DNA of 64,000 nt, taken from Bradyrhizobium elkanii USDA 76 (GTDB taxonomy: Bacteria; Pseudomonadota; Alphaproteobacteria; Rhizobiales; Xanthobacteraceae). Position 1 is the stretch's first letter, and each line of letters starts with the position of its first letter. Both the position numbers and the translations under genes were made by a program. The stretch spans positions 6,688,001-6,752,000 of the forward strand of contig NZ_CP066356.1 of assembly GCF_023278185.1 (NCBI RefSeq), written 5' to 3'. This document shows positions 18,054 to 26,706 of this stretch, piece after piece. Below the pieces are notes generated by a model. The model was given only the letters and a program-made list of their open reading frames with translations, had not been told where the DNA came from and did no database searches.

Positions 18054-18992
18054 CTAGGCGATCTCGAACGCTTCCGCGGCGAGATGCTTCAGATTGGCAT
18101 GCCAATGCTCGGCGATCGCAAGCCGCGTCGGCACCCAGACGTGCTCGTGCTTCTGGATGTAGTCGAGAAAGCGCATCAGCGCGGCGGCGCGGCCGGGACG
18201 CCCGACCACACGGCAATGCAGGCCGATCGACATCATCTTCGGTGACGTCGCTCCTTCGGCGTAGAGCACGTCGAAACTGTCTTTCAAATAGGTGTAGAAC
18301 TCCTCGCCGCCGCCAAAGCCCTGCGCGTTGATGAAGCGCATGTCGTTGGCATCCAGCGTATAGGGAATCACGAGATGCGGCTCGGTGCCGGCTGCCTTGA
18401 TCCAGTACGGCAGATCGTCGGCATAGGAATCGCAGAGATAGCGCAAGCCGCCCGCCTCCATCAAAAGCCGCATCGTGTTGATCGAGGAGCGGCCGGTGTA
18501 CCAGCCGAGCGGCCGCGCGCCGGTGGCTTCGGTGTGGACGGCGATGGCGCGGGCGATCTCCTCACGCTCCTCGTCCTCCGACATATCCTTGTGCTCGACC
18601 CAGCGCAGGCTGTGGCTCGCGATGTCCCAGCCCGCCTCCTGCATCGCGGCGACGACGTCCGGATTGCGCTTCAGCGCCATCGCGACGCCGAACACCGTGG
18701 CCGGCAGCTTCCGCGCGGTGAAGATCCGCCACAGCCGCCAGAAGCCGGCGCGCGAGCCATATTCGAACATCGTTTCGATATTGGCGTGACGCTGGCCGAC
18801 CCAGGGCTGCGCGCCGAGCACGTCGGACAGAAACGCTTCCGAGGCGCGATCACCGTGCAGGACGTTGTTCTCGCCGCCCTCCTCGAAATTGACCACGAAT
18901 TGCACGGCGATGCGCGCCGCGTCGGGCCATTTCGGATCGGGCGGATTGCGGCCGTAGCCGCGGAGGTCGCGCGGATAGCGGGCCTCGGTCAC
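18054..18992 (-). CDS. puuE: PuuE-type allantoinase (polysaccharide deacetylase fold)
   Basis: An enzyme of 312 residues hydrolysing allantoin to allantoate without homology to classical allantoinases. The N-terminus YPRDLRGYGRNPPDPKWPDA and the segment FVVNFEEGGENNVLHGD are diagnostic of PuuE. IASHSLRWVEHKD and GWYTGRSSINT follow in the order usual for this deacetylase-fold family. The length matches the family. The start codon lies two bases from the end of the DUF3830 gene, so both form one operon. The purine importer upstream and the M20 amidohydrolase suggest one purine-degradation route. Confidence 0.92.
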   Translation of the reverse strand: MTEARYPRDLRGYGRNPPDPKWPDAARIAVQFVVNFEEGGENNVLHGDRASEAFLSDVLGAQPWVGQRHANIETMFEYGSRAGFWRLWRIFTARKLPATVFGVAMALKRNPDVVAAMQEAGWDIASHSLRWVEHKDMSEDEEREEIARAIAVHTEATGARPLGWYTGRSSINTMRLLMEAGGLRYLCDSYADDLPYWIKAAGTEPHLVIPYTLDANDMRFINAQGFGGGEEFYTYLKDSFDVLYAEGATSPKMMSIGLHCRVVGRPGRAAALMRFLDYIQKHEHVWVPTRLAIAEHWHANLKHLAAEAFEIA

Positions 18993-18993
18993 A

Positions 18994-19407
18994 TCAGATT
19001 TCCTCGAAGCGGATATTCTGCGCGCCCTTCCACAACACGGTCTTGCCGAACGCGGTGAGGTTCTCCAGCCCCGAGGTCAGCGTGATGAAATGATTGCCGG
19101 CGAGCTGGCCCATCTTGCTGGCGAAATGCACGCCGCCATAGGCGAGCAGGATCTCGGTCTCACTGATGCCACCGGGATAGAGGATGATCTGGCCCGGCGC
19201 CGGATAGCTGGTGTGGTTCTCGTAGGACACGCCGAAGTCGAGATCGCCGAGCGGCATCCAGACGCCCTCGCCGCTCCAGCGCACGTGGATCGCCTGGCTC
19301 TCGAACGGCATCGCCTTGCGGAACGCGGCGACCGTCTTCGGCGCCAGCTGCTCCTCGAAACGGGCGTCAAAGGTGAACTCGCCGGCGCGGACAATCAGTT
19401 TGCTCAT
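18994..19407 (-). CDS. DUF3830-family protein
   Basis: A protein of 137 residues starting at ATG 19407 (MSKLIVRAGEFTFDARFEEQ) with a GAGAG ribosome site. The family is thought to have a cyclophilin-like fold; the segments GDLDFGVSYENHTSYPAPGQ and ILYPGGISETEILLAYGG are conserved in it. The function is not known. It is the promoter-proximal gene of a two-gene operon with PuuE, which suggests a role in ureide or purine use. A weak -24/-12-like sequence on its strand (GG at 19482-19483, GC at 19470-19471) lies upstream. Confidence 0.85.
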   Translation of the reverse strand: MSKLIVRAGEFTFDARFEEQLAPKTVAAFRKAMPFESQAIHVRWSGEGVWMPLGDLDFGVSYENHTSYPAPGQIILYPGGISETEILLAYGGVHFASKMGQLAGNHFITLTSGLENLTAFGKTVLWKGAQNIRFEEI

Positions 19408-19604
19408 CGATCTCTCGTGGGTGGGCCAAGAAGTGATGCCCCAACCATTGCCGCCGGCCCGGGCCGGACGCAAGGCCGATTCCGGCCCAAGAAGCCGGTT
19501 TTTCGCCACTCGGCGCCCCCCGCAACGCAGATTTGAGCAGAGTTGCGTTGCGCCGCGCCTTCTCGTTTGCGAGCCTGCGAGCATACGTCGAACAGGGTGA
19601 CCAG

Positions 19605-20339
19605 ATGACAACAAGCAGTCTGCACGGACATGTGGCGCTGGTGACCGGCGGATCGCGCGGCATTGGTGCGGCGATCGTCAAGATGCTGGCGGATGCCGGC
19701 GCCGCCGTCGCCATCAATTATCGCGAGCGCTCGGCCGCGGCGGAGACGCTGGCGAAGGGCATCACCGCCGCCGGTGGCCGCGCCGTCGCGATCGCCGCCG
19801 ACGTCTCGGAAGCGGCCGCCGTCGCCACGCTGGTCGAGCGCGCCAAATCCGAGCTCGGCCCGGTCGACATCCTCGTCAACAATGCCGGCATCGCCATCGT
19901 CAGGGGTGTCGACGACCTCACCGAAGAGGACTTCGACCGCACCATCACGGTCAATCTCAAATCGGCGTTTCTCTGCACGCAGGCGGTGCTGCCGATGATG
20001 CGCACCCGGAAATGGGGCCGCATCGTCAACATCTCCTCCGGCGCCGCGCGCGGCGCCGGCTCGATCGGGCCGCATTACAATGCATCGAAGGCGGCCATGG
20101 AGGGCATGACCCGCGGCTACGCTGCGCGCCTCGTCAAGGAGGGCATCACCGTCAACGCCGTCGCGCCCTCGCTGATCGAGACCGACATGATGAGGGGACA
20201 GAGCGAGCTGGTCAGCCGCATTCCGATGGGCCGTTTCGGCACCGCCGAGGAGGTCGCGCAGGCCGTGATGCTGCTGGTCAATAATCCCTACATGACCGGA
20301 CAGACCATCGCGATGAGCGGCGGCATGGCGTTCAACTAG
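19605..20339 (+). CDS. SDR-family oxidoreductase, FabG-like
   Basis: A short-chain dehydrogenase of 244 residues. The cofactor motif is TGGSRGIGAAI (near residues 14-24), the structural motif NNAGIA near residue 90, and the catalytic residues are Ser in NISSGAARG, then Tyr and Lys in HYNASKAAM. FabG-type C-terminal features (APSLIETDM, PYMTGQTIAMSGGM) are present. ATG 19605 follows GGGTGACCAG. It is divergent from the DUF3830-PuuE operon. The substrate is not predictable; fatty or aromatic ketoacyl compounds are typical. Confidence 0.92.
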   Translation: MTTSSLHGHVALVTGGSRGIGAAIVKMLADAGAAVAINYRERSAAAETLAKGITAAGGRAVAIAADVSEAAAVATLVERAKSELGPVDILVNNAGIAIVRGVDDLTEEDFDRTITVNLKSAFLCTQAVLPMMRTRKWGRIVNISSGAARGAGSIGPHYNASKAAMEGMTRGYAARLVKEGITVNAVAPSLIETDMMRGQSELVSRIPMGRFGTAEEVAQAVMLLVNNPYMTGQTIAMSGGMAFN

Positions 20340-20372
20340 GCGGACTCATGAATCCGCCATGCCGGCTCTACC

Positions 20373-20418
20373 CCTAAAACCGGACATCGCTGGGTGACTA
20401 CGGCATGTCGGTTTTGGG
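20373..20418. repeat. AAAACCGGACAT...ATGTCGGTTTT palindrome (family D, variant)
   Basis: CCTAAAACCGGACAT (20373-20387) pairs with ATGTCGGTTTTGGG (20405-20418) with one bulge. The GGACAT core links it to the GATGTCCG palindromes elsewhere in regions 1 and 3. It lies directly after the SDR gene and could act as terminator. Confidence 0.6.
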
Positions 20419-20560
20419 CCGCAACCGGACTAAGCAGCATTTAGCGGAGTGGACGAAGGTCTCTGCAGGTTGAAACGCGATCATAGTGTCCGGCGGCCGC
20501 GACTGGAGGGGTTCCTTTTTGCTCGCCGCCGGAGTTTCCTCTGCACGGCGGAGAACGGGC

Positions 20561-21370
20561 ATGCGGGGATCGCTGGGAGAGAAGATCGGCCAGGGCGTCT
20601 TCGCTGACGTCCACGCCTGGGCGCCCGGTCAGGTCGTCAAGTTGTCCAAGCCGGGTATCCCGCAGTGGGTCGTCCAGCACCAGACGCAAATGACCCGTGC
20701 GGTCTTCGCCGCCGGCGGCCCGGCGCCGGAGGTGCTCGGCGAAGTCGCCCTGGACGGCCGCTTTGGCATCGTGCTGCCGCGGTTCGATGGGCCGACCCTG
20801 ACGCAGGCTACGCGCACCGGCGCCATCACGCGTGAACAAGCGGGCGCAATCCTTGCGACGCTCTGCCTTGCCGTTCACAAGACGCGACCGCCGCCGGACG
20901 CACTCTCGCTGCGCGAGGCGATGGACGCCAGATTGCGGTTCGGCGGCAGCGTGCTTCCGGAGCGCATCACCACCGGCGTCCTCGCGCTGATCGAGCACCT
21001 CGCGCCCGATGACGTGCTGTGCCATTCCGATCTTCACCCCGGCAACGTGATCATGACGGCGCAGGGTCCGAGACTGATCGACTGGCTCGGCGCGGCTCGT
21101 GCGCCCGCCGCCTACGAGATTGCACAGTGCCATGTCCTGATTGCCGAGCTTGATCCGGAATACGCCGACGATCCGGAGCGGGCCACGGTCAATTCGGTTC
21201 TGCAGGCGGAGTATGCGCGGCTGGCCGGCATAGCCCCTGCGGCGCTGACGGCGGCGATGCAGCCCTATTTGCCGATCGTCCGCGTCTTCCTCTTGCTCGG
21301 CGGGGCCATGCCTGACATGCGGGAGCGGCTGATCCAGCGCGTCGAGGCGGCCCTGCGCGCGGCGGGGTGA
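20561..21370 (+). CDS. APH/ChoK-fold phosphotransferase-like protein, copy 1
   Basis: A kinase-like protein of 269 residues. The catalytic loop CHSDLHPGN lies at 154-162 (base D157) and the metal-binding LIDW at 172-175. The N-terminal lobe is short and begins GSLGEKIGQGVFADVHAWAP, a glycine-loop-like strand, with Lys at VVKLSKPG as possible ATP-binding lysine. The family phosphorylates aminoglycosides, choline, sugars or other small hydroxyl compounds. A tandem paralogue starts 174 bases downstream. The start was set at ATG 20561 because both copies share homology from there on. Confidence 0.85.
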   Translation: MRGSLGEKIGQGVFADVHAWAPGQVVKLSKPGIPQWVVQHQTQMTRAVFAAGGPAPEVLGEVALDGRFGIVLPRFDGPTLTQATRTGAITREQAGAILATLCLAVHKTRPPPDALSLREAMDARLRFGGSVLPERITTGVLALIEHLAPDDVLCHSDLHPGNVIMTAQGPRLIDWLGAARAPAAYEIAQCHVLIAELDPEYADDPERATVNSVLQAEYARLAGIAPAALTAAMQPYLPIVRVFLLLGGAMPDMRERLIQRVEAALRAAG

Positions 21371-21544
21371 TTGCTCTCGGTCATCCCGTTTACGAGGCTA
21401 CGCCGGGCCAACATCCTCGCTCGGCCGCCGAAGCTTCAGCGAAGGCGGCATGCCCGGCCATAGCCGTTCCAAGAACGGCGTCGCTTCGCACCGCCTATGA
21501 CGAGTGACCATAGGGTGAGGGTCACAGCAACACGGGGGCTAAAG

Positions 21545-22357
21545 ATGCAGGGATCGCTGGGGGAAAAGATCGGTGAAGGCGCCTACTCCGAAGCCTACGC
21601 CTGGGCACCGGGGCAAGTCGTCAAACTGTTCAAGCCCGGCTTGCCGCGGCGGATGCCCTGGTTCGAGGTGCGCATGATCCGTGCCGTCCACGCCGTCGGC
21701 GTTCCGGTGCCCGAGGTGTTCGGCGAGGTGACCCTGGACGGGCGCTTCGGCATCGTGCTGCAGCGCCTCGACGGACCGACCCTGCTGCAGCTAACCCGAA
21801 CCGGCGCGGTGACGTTCGAACAGGCCGGCGCGATCGTCGCGGCTCTTGCCTTGTCCATTCACAAGACGCCCCGGCCGCCGGAGGTCCTCTCCATGCGCGA
21901 GTATATGGAGGTTCAGTTGGGGCACGACGACGGCAAGCTCCCGAAGCACATCGCCACTGAAATCCTCGCGCTGATCGATCGCTTGCCGCCGGGCGACGGG
22001 CTTTGCCATACCGACCTGAGCCCCGGTAACGTGATCATGACAGCGGAAGGCCCAAAGCTGGTCGACTGGGTCAGCGCGATGCGCGGGCCCGCCGTCCTCG
22101 AGCTTGGGTTCTTGCACGTGATCCTGTCGGAGCTCGGGCCGGAAGTCGCCGACAATCCGGAGCGGCCGCGCGCGATCAATGCGGCGGCGCAATCCGAATA
22201 TGCTCGGCTGGCCGGCATATCTCTCGCGGAGCTAACGGCGGCAATGGAGCCGTATTTGCCGGTCGTCCGCACCTTCGCCGTTCTCGGCAACGCGGTGCCT
22301 TCGCTGCGGGAGCGGCTGATCCAGCGCATCGAAGCGGCCCTGCGCTCGGAAGACTGA
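21545..22357 (+). CDS. APH/ChoK-fold phosphotransferase-like protein, copy 2
   Basis: A tandem paralogue of the preceding gene, 270 residues, clearly alignable over its full length. The catalytic loop CHTDLSPGN sits at the same residue numbers (154-162), with LVDW following. The N-terminal segment GSLGEKIGEGAYSEAYAWAP is close to copy 1. The start ATG 21545 is chosen by homology and an upstream GGGGG. Differences cluster in the middle of the C-terminal lobe, where substrate specificity would lie. The substrate is unknown for both copies. Confidence 0.85.
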   Translation: MQGSLGEKIGEGAYSEAYAWAPGQVVKLFKPGLPRRMPWFEVRMIRAVHAVGVPVPEVFGEVTLDGRFGIVLQRLDGPTLLQLTRTGAVTFEQAGAIVAALALSIHKTPRPPEVLSMREYMEVQLGHDDGKLPKHIATEILALIDRLPPGDGLCHTDLSPGNVIMTAEGPKLVDWVSAMRGPAVLELGFLHVILSELGPEVADNPERPRAINAAAQSEYARLAGISLAELTAAMEPYLPVVRTFAVLGNAVPSLRERLIQRIEAALRSED

Positions 22358-22878
22358 ATTGCTTTGGTCGCGCGCGAGCCGGAGTTGCCTGTCGAAGCGA
22401 GCCTTCAGTGTCTCCATTGGTCATTCTCGACCGATTTCAACGTGGCTTCGCGATGTCCGCTTATTCTCCGGAAGCGGACATCGGAGCGCGCAGCCATAGC
22501 CTGATCGATGCGCCATGAACGAGGGCAAGGTAGCTCGCGGCGAGCTTGTCATCGCGCGTCGCAGACGTGTGCATCCCTGCCGGTTCCACCGATTGCTCCG
22601 GTGTCCCGTCGCCTGGGTTTGGCAAATGTTCGTTTCATCGGCACGGAACGATTGATTTCGCCGAGTGGGAACACGTTGCCAAGAAGCCACAGCGATCGAA
22701 GGGAATGGACATTGGAGGCGTCATTCTCGTGGCGGCCCACGCGCTCGCGGCTTATTTGTTGGGGATCAGATCGGGCAACATGAATCATTTCCAGCCCGGC
22801 AGTTTGTTTCAGACGCGTGATTGATCAGAGCTGGAATTGCCATGAGCCAATTCCGGAAGCCATGGAGCTTGTCGCGAA
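22358..22878. other. Gene-free stretch with a strong hairpin
   Basis: Short open frames exist on both strands but none has a convincing start, ribosome site or recognisable sequence. The notable element is the perfect hairpin at 22451-22483. Confidence 0.5.
22451..22483. repeat. Perfect 12-base hairpin, family D
   Basis: CGATGTCCGCTT (22451-22462) and AAGCGGACATCG (22472-22483) are exact complements, with loop ATTCTCCGG. It is the best-preserved of the GATGTCCG palindromes in the window and probably represents the ancestral form of the family. Confidence 0.8.
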
Positions 22879-23484
22879 ATGAATTTCTATAATCAGACCA
22901 GATCGAGTTATTCGAACCGCACACATTCAGCATCAGCGACCTCCGCCGACAAAGCGAATGAGGGCCAGGACGGCGAGACACGCTTTGGATTCAGGGCAAC
23001 GGACTTGATCGTATACCCTGCGCATGGCGTCGGCCAAATTGTAGCGATTGAGGAACAGACAGTGGCGGGGGCTTGCCTCGAGTTCTTTGTCGTCTATTTC
23101 GCGAAGAGCAAGATGACGCTACGCGTTCCGACGAGGAAGGCGGCAAACGCCGGAATGCGTCGACTGTCCGATCCCGTTTCCATCGAGCACATGCGACGAA
23201 TCCTGGGGCAGGCGCCGCACAAGGCGCGGGGTAATTGGTCGCGGCTTGCTCAAGAATACGAAAGCAAGATCAATTCGGGCAATATTGTCGCTATCGCGGA
23301 GGTCATGCGCGATCTCTATCGGCCCGCGGTCAATTCCGAGCAGAGCTACAGCGAACGACAGCTGTACGCTGCGGCAGTCGAACGCCTGTCCGGAGAAGTG
23401 GCGCTCGTTAGCGGCGTTACTGAAGAAGAAGCCGTCAAGGAGCTTGAAAGCCTCATCATTGCTGAGGTCAGGCGGAGCGCATAG
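22879..23484 (+). CDS. CarD/CdnL-family transcription regulator
   Basis: A protein of 201 residues. The RNA-polymerase-interacting domain begins near residue 40 (FRATDLIVYPAHGVGQIVAI). The C-terminal helical DNA-binding part follows (WSRLAQEYESKINSGNIVAI, then DLYRPAVNSEQSYSERQLY), nearly the alphaproteobacterial CarD consensus. CarD proteins bind the polymerase beta subunit and stabilise open promoter complexes. The polar extension of about 38 residues before the domain, and changed residues in the first domain, suggest an accessory paralogue of the housekeeping gene. The neighbourhood is otherwise poor in housekeeping genes. Confidence 0.9.
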   Translation: MNFYNQTRSSYSNRTHSASATSADKANEGQDGETRFGFRATDLIVYPAHGVGQIVAIEEQTVAGACLEFFVVYFAKSKMTLRVPTRKAANAGMRRLSDPVSIEHMRRILGQAPHKARGNWSRLAQEYESKINSGNIVAIAEVMRDLYRPAVNSEQSYSERQLYAAAVERLSGEVALVSGVTEEEAVKELESLIIAEVRRSA

Positions 23485-23562
23485 AGACTGGTCGCACATT
23501 ATCGGAACGTCTGCGTCCGGGTCCTGACCGACGTTCCGGCGCCGCCGGCCGGATATGATTTC

Positions 23563-23668
23563 CTAGAGCTTTTCCCGTTCCGATGGACTCGGAACGGGGC
23601 TCTAGATTCTTGTTTTGACGCGTTTTCTTCACGCGAACCGGTGTCCACTTCGCTCGAAAACGCTCTAG
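23563..23668. repeat. Composite dispersed palindrome (family A)
   Basis: Part one is a hairpin with CTAGAGC/GCTCTAG outer arms (23563-23569, 23599-23605) and CCCGTTCCGA/TCGGAACGGG inner arms. Part two (23606-23668) is the same sequence, reversed, as the copy inside the permease gene at 538-589, with GCGTTTTC/GAAAACGC arms. Its last bases contain the TAG stop codon (minus strand, 23665-23667) of the next gene. Confidence 0.85.
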
Positions 23669-24351
23669 GATGGCCGTTCGACGAAGGCGACGGCCTTATT
23701 GCTGTAGGTCCATATCGCGCCGTCGCGTTTGCTGATCCCGAGAAAGGCGGTCTTTGTACCGGCGTATTTCATGTCCCGATTGCCCCCGTCGATGCCATAG
23801 GCCCATGGGTCGAGGCACAGAAACTCGATGATCTTGCCGTCGGCTCCCGATGTACGGTGGCCGACGATGCCCACATAATGGGCGCCGCCGAGGGAGGCCC
23901 GCACCGGCACCTTGTTTTCGAGATTCTTGATTGTCCAGTCCACCGCTTTGCCGGGATCGCGGCCCGCGCTCACCTGGTCGCGCGCGGTCGGTTCGGCCAT
24001 TTTCCAGCCCATATAGCGGACAAACACGATCTTGATGATCGAACCGCACCAATATTCATTGTTCACTGCCTTGAGGAAACCGTCATTGTTCTGGTTCCAC
24101 GGCAGCTTGCTCTTCTTGTAGTTTTGCATCGACGCGTCAGCGGTCGCCGCCAGGGTGGGAAGGGTGTGCAGCTGTTCATCCACCAGCATTTCATAGACAC
24201 GATGGCGGCTGTCCAATTCGTCGCCGGCGTCCTGATTGCTGTAGAACTTGCGATAGGCGGCGGGTGCCTTGGCCGCCGTCGTGACGGTGTGGAAATAGTG
24301 CCAGATTAAATCGGTTTTCCACGAGGGATCGCGGACATGGGTGTCGGACAT
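23665..24351 (-). CDS. Unrecognised protein with cysteine-peptidase-like motifs
   Basis: A protein of 228 residues without signal peptide or membrane segment. I do not recognise the family. Three stretches resemble the Cys-His-Asp order of papain-like or C39-like peptidases: Cys in NNEYWCGSI, His in GGAHYVGIVGH, and Asp in FLCLDPWAYG. The His-hydrophobic-Gly and DPW parts fit best. A catalytic role is therefore possible but unproven; a related non-enzymatic effector-like protein is the alternative. The gene is isolated, and its stop codon lies within a dispersed repeat. Confidence 0.65.
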   Translation of the reverse strand: MSDTHVRDPSWKTDLIWHYFHTVTTAAKAPAAYRKFYSNQDAGDELDSRHRVYEMLVDEQLHTLPTLAATADASMQNYKKSKLPWNQNNDGFLKAVNNEYWCGSIIKIVFVRYMGWKMAEPTARDQVSAGRDPGKAVDWTIKNLENKVPVRASLGGAHYVGIVGHRTSGADGKIIEFLCLDPWAYGIDGGNRDMKYAGTKTAFLGISKRDGAIWTYSNKAVAFVERPS

Positions 24352-24810
24352 GGAGAGGGTCCATATAAGGCATTCGGCTGCGGCGGCTTCGCGGTCTTGT
24401 CCCGCTTGCGGTTGGACCAGCCGCGCTGAATGGTTAGTCCCCGCTGGATTGATGACGGTTCAACGCGGACTTGGTGACGCCCAATCGCGTCCTGGCAGCA
24501 ACATGATCAAACAGACCGCCTCGGAAGCACCCGCCGCATGAACGAATCCCCGTCTCCTGTTGTGTGCATCGCATGAGCCGGGGCTTGGCCCGCAGCCGAA
24601 GATCGCTTTAACCAGCACAATGTCGGCTCAATGGTACGGAGCGGACCTGGCCTATTCTGGCCGCCATGGACGCCTTTTGACCCAATGCGGACCTTGTGCG
24701 CATCGAGCTCAGTTACGGAACCAATATCGCAATTGATAAACTTCGATCTGCTCGGCAAGTCTTTCTTTGGAACGAGCCGATAAACCCTTCAGGCACGAAG
24801 GATTATTTCC
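24352..24810. other. Gene-free stretch
   Basis: No coding sequence, repeat or regulatory site could be supported. Short frames lack ribosome sites and have no family resemblance. Confidence 0.5.
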
Positions 24811-25110
24811 ATGTACTTCCTGGCCGCCTGTCTGATCGTGGTCGTCTTGAGTTTCGAGGTATCGTTCCGTCGGGCCTGGATTCTATCACGAAACTCTCGG
24901 GGGGCTGCCCCGGCCCAGCGGCTCGCAGCGCGGCGGCGGGCGCTTTGGCCCGCATTCTGCGCTCTAATTTGCACGCTGCTGGTTCTGATCGGATTTGATC
25001 ATCTTCAAGATGAGCTTGGTCTGTCCGCAAAGGCCAATCTCATGATGCTTAGCGCCTCTTTCTTCAGCGGCTGGTTTCTTGGCGTCATTGCCGGGATGGA
25101 TCAAGATTGA
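24811..25110 (+). CDS. Small membrane protein with two helices
   Basis: A protein of 99 residues with ATG 24811 behind GAAGGA at eight bases. The first helix (YFLAACLIVVVLSFEV) is at the very N-terminus, followed by an Arg/Ala-rich loop and a second hydrophobic segment (FCALICTLLVLIGF). The C-terminal stretch FFSGWFLGVIAG may be a third. No family is recognised. The ribosome site and charge pattern support a real inner-membrane protein. Confidence 0.6.
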   Translation: MYFLAACLIVVVLSFEVSFRRAWILSRNSRGAAPAQRLAARRRALWPAFCALICTLLVLIGFDHLQDELGLSAKANLMMLSASFFSGWFLGVIAGMDQD

Positions 25111-25514
25111 AGCCGCGATCAAGGCAAAGCGAAAAAGTGCATCGGGCTATGGCCGCCGACAAGCGACCATGACTTTGCCATCGTCCTGTTGATGTCCAGT
25201 TTCGGGCCCAAATCGGACACTGCGGCGGCGCGGAATTATGACCGCTGCTCGCCCGTTAGGAATTCGTTAACCATCGCGGCCTAGCCTAACCTCATAGCCT
25301 GGTCATCATCAGCCGATTGCCGCTCGGTTCGTTCCAGGAACAGCCAGTGTCCGCCAAGACGCTGACATATGCCGCGCCAGGTGCGCGCCTGAAAATCTCG
25401 CCAGTGGCCGCTCGTCGCTTGCTAAGCGACTGCGCTTGCCGCGCTCACTTTAGGAGCAAAATCCTGGTGTATAGCTCTCATTCCCCAGCTCGGTAGAGCA
25501 ATTGTGAGGCAAGA
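25111..25514. other. Gap upstream of the ftsZ-like gene
   Basis: No gene is seen. It contains a diverged family D palindrome at 25191-25220. The promoter of the ftsZ-like gene should lie here, but no clear -35/-10 pair was identified. Confidence 0.5.
25191..25220. repeat. Diverged family D palindrome
   Basis: TGTCCAGTTT and AAATCGGACA pair at eight of ten positions around CGGGCCC. The GATGTCC start links it to the other copies. Confidence 0.5.
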
Positions 25515-26570
25515 ATGACCGATATTTGCGAGATGAAGGCGCGCATTACCGTGTTTGGGGTCGGCGGTGCCGGTGGCAATGCAGTCAACAACATGATCGC
25601 CGCCGGGCTGCAAGGCGTCGACTTCATCGTCGCCAATACCGATGCACAGGCGCTTACCATGTCGAAGGCCGAGCGACTCATCCAGATGGGCACGCGGGTG
25701 ACGGAAGGTCTCGGCGCTGGCTCGCATCCTGAAGTGGGGCGCGCCGCAGCCGAAGAGACGATCGACGCGATCCGCGATTCTTTGACCGGCGCACACATGG
25801 TGTTCGTTACTGCCGGCATGGGCGGCGGTACGGGCACCGGCGCAGCGCCGATTATCGCCAAGACCGCGCGAGAGCTTGGCATTCTCACCATCGGTGTAGT
25901 CACCAAGCCGTTCCACTTCGAGGGCCAGCGCCGCATGCGCCTTGCCGAGGCCGGCATCGCGGAACTACTTAAGGTGGTAGATACTCTGCTGATCATCCCA
26001 AACCAGAACCTATTCCGGGTGGCTAACGAAAAGACCACGTTCTCCAATGCTTTCGTGTTGGCCGATCAGGTGCTTTATTCGGGTGTGGCCTGCATCAGCG
26101 ACCTCATAGTCAAGGAAGGTCTGATCAACCTCGATTTTGCCGACGTTCTCGCCGTCATGCGGGAGAAGGGCAAGGCCATGATGGGCAGAGGCGAGGCTTC
26201 CGGCGCAAACCGCGTGGTCACCGCCGCCGTAGCCGCGATTTCAAATCCATTGATCGAGGACCCCTCGATCAAGCGTGCCAGCGGCCTCATCATTTCCATC
26301 ACTGGCGGCAAGGACCTGATGTTATTCGAGGTCGACGAAGCTGCTACCCGCATTCGCGACGAGGCCGACCAGGACGCCAACATCATCATTGGCGCATCGT
26401 TTGATGAAAGCCTGGAGGGTATCGTCCGCGTCTCGGTAGTGGCGACCGGTATCGATAATCTTGACCCGGCACCCCACGCGCAACCAGCGGAAAGCTCACT
26501 TACAGAGCTCGCCGGCAGGCTGCGCAACGACAGCCGTCAGGTCGCCGAATCGAGCGCAGTACACCGCTGA
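25515..26570 (+). CDS. ftsZ: FtsZ paralogue without the conserved C-terminal tail
   Basis: A tubulin-like GTPase of 351 residues. The GTP-binding signature GGGTGTG is at 103-109, and the synergy (T7) loop NLDFAD at 205-210 keeps both acidic residues, so polymerisation-dependent GTP hydrolysis looks possible. The protein ends shortly after the core domain (about residue 322) with a short Ala/Ser-rich tail. It lacks the long linker and conserved peptide that bind FtsA and other membrane anchors. The housekeeping alphaproteobacterial FtsZ is much longer. This fits the short second FtsZ (FtsZ2 type) known in Sinorhizobium. It is not in a dcw cluster. Confidence 0.92.
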   Translation: MTDICEMKARITVFGVGGAGGNAVNNMIAAGLQGVDFIVANTDAQALTMSKAERLIQMGTRVTEGLGAGSHPEVGRAAAEETIDAIRDSLTGAHMVFVTAGMGGGTGTGAAPIIAKTARELGILTIGVVTKPFHFEGQRRMRLAEAGIAELLKVVDTLLIIPNQNLFRVANEKTTFSNAFVLADQVLYSGVACISDLIVKEGLINLDFADVLAVMREKGKAMMGRGEASGANRVVTAAVAAISNPLIEDPSIKRASGLIISITGGKDLMLFEVDEAATRIRDEADQDANIIIGASFDESLEGIVRVSVVATGIDNLDPAPHAQPAESSLTELAGRLRNDSRQVAESSAVHR

Positions 26571-26706
26571 CCGACGCGCACCGCATCGGCGCGTCGGTCC
26601 AGTGCGCGCAATAAAGGAGCGTTTCGGTATCGACCTTGGCTACTCCGAATCCATGAACGCCGGGCACTCGGCTATTTCCGCTCCTGGCCCGAAGGCGAGG
26701 TGCCGC

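Noticed and set aside
19470..19483. Possible third sigma-54-type promoter before DUF3830-puuE on the minus strand
   Set aside because: The GG-N10-GC spacing and TTGC are right, but the -24 half (CGGAAT) matches poorly, so it was only mentioned as weak.
22508..22824. Small protein genes upstream of the CarD gene
   Set aside because: Several short frames on both strands overlap each other and have no ribosome site or family resemblance.
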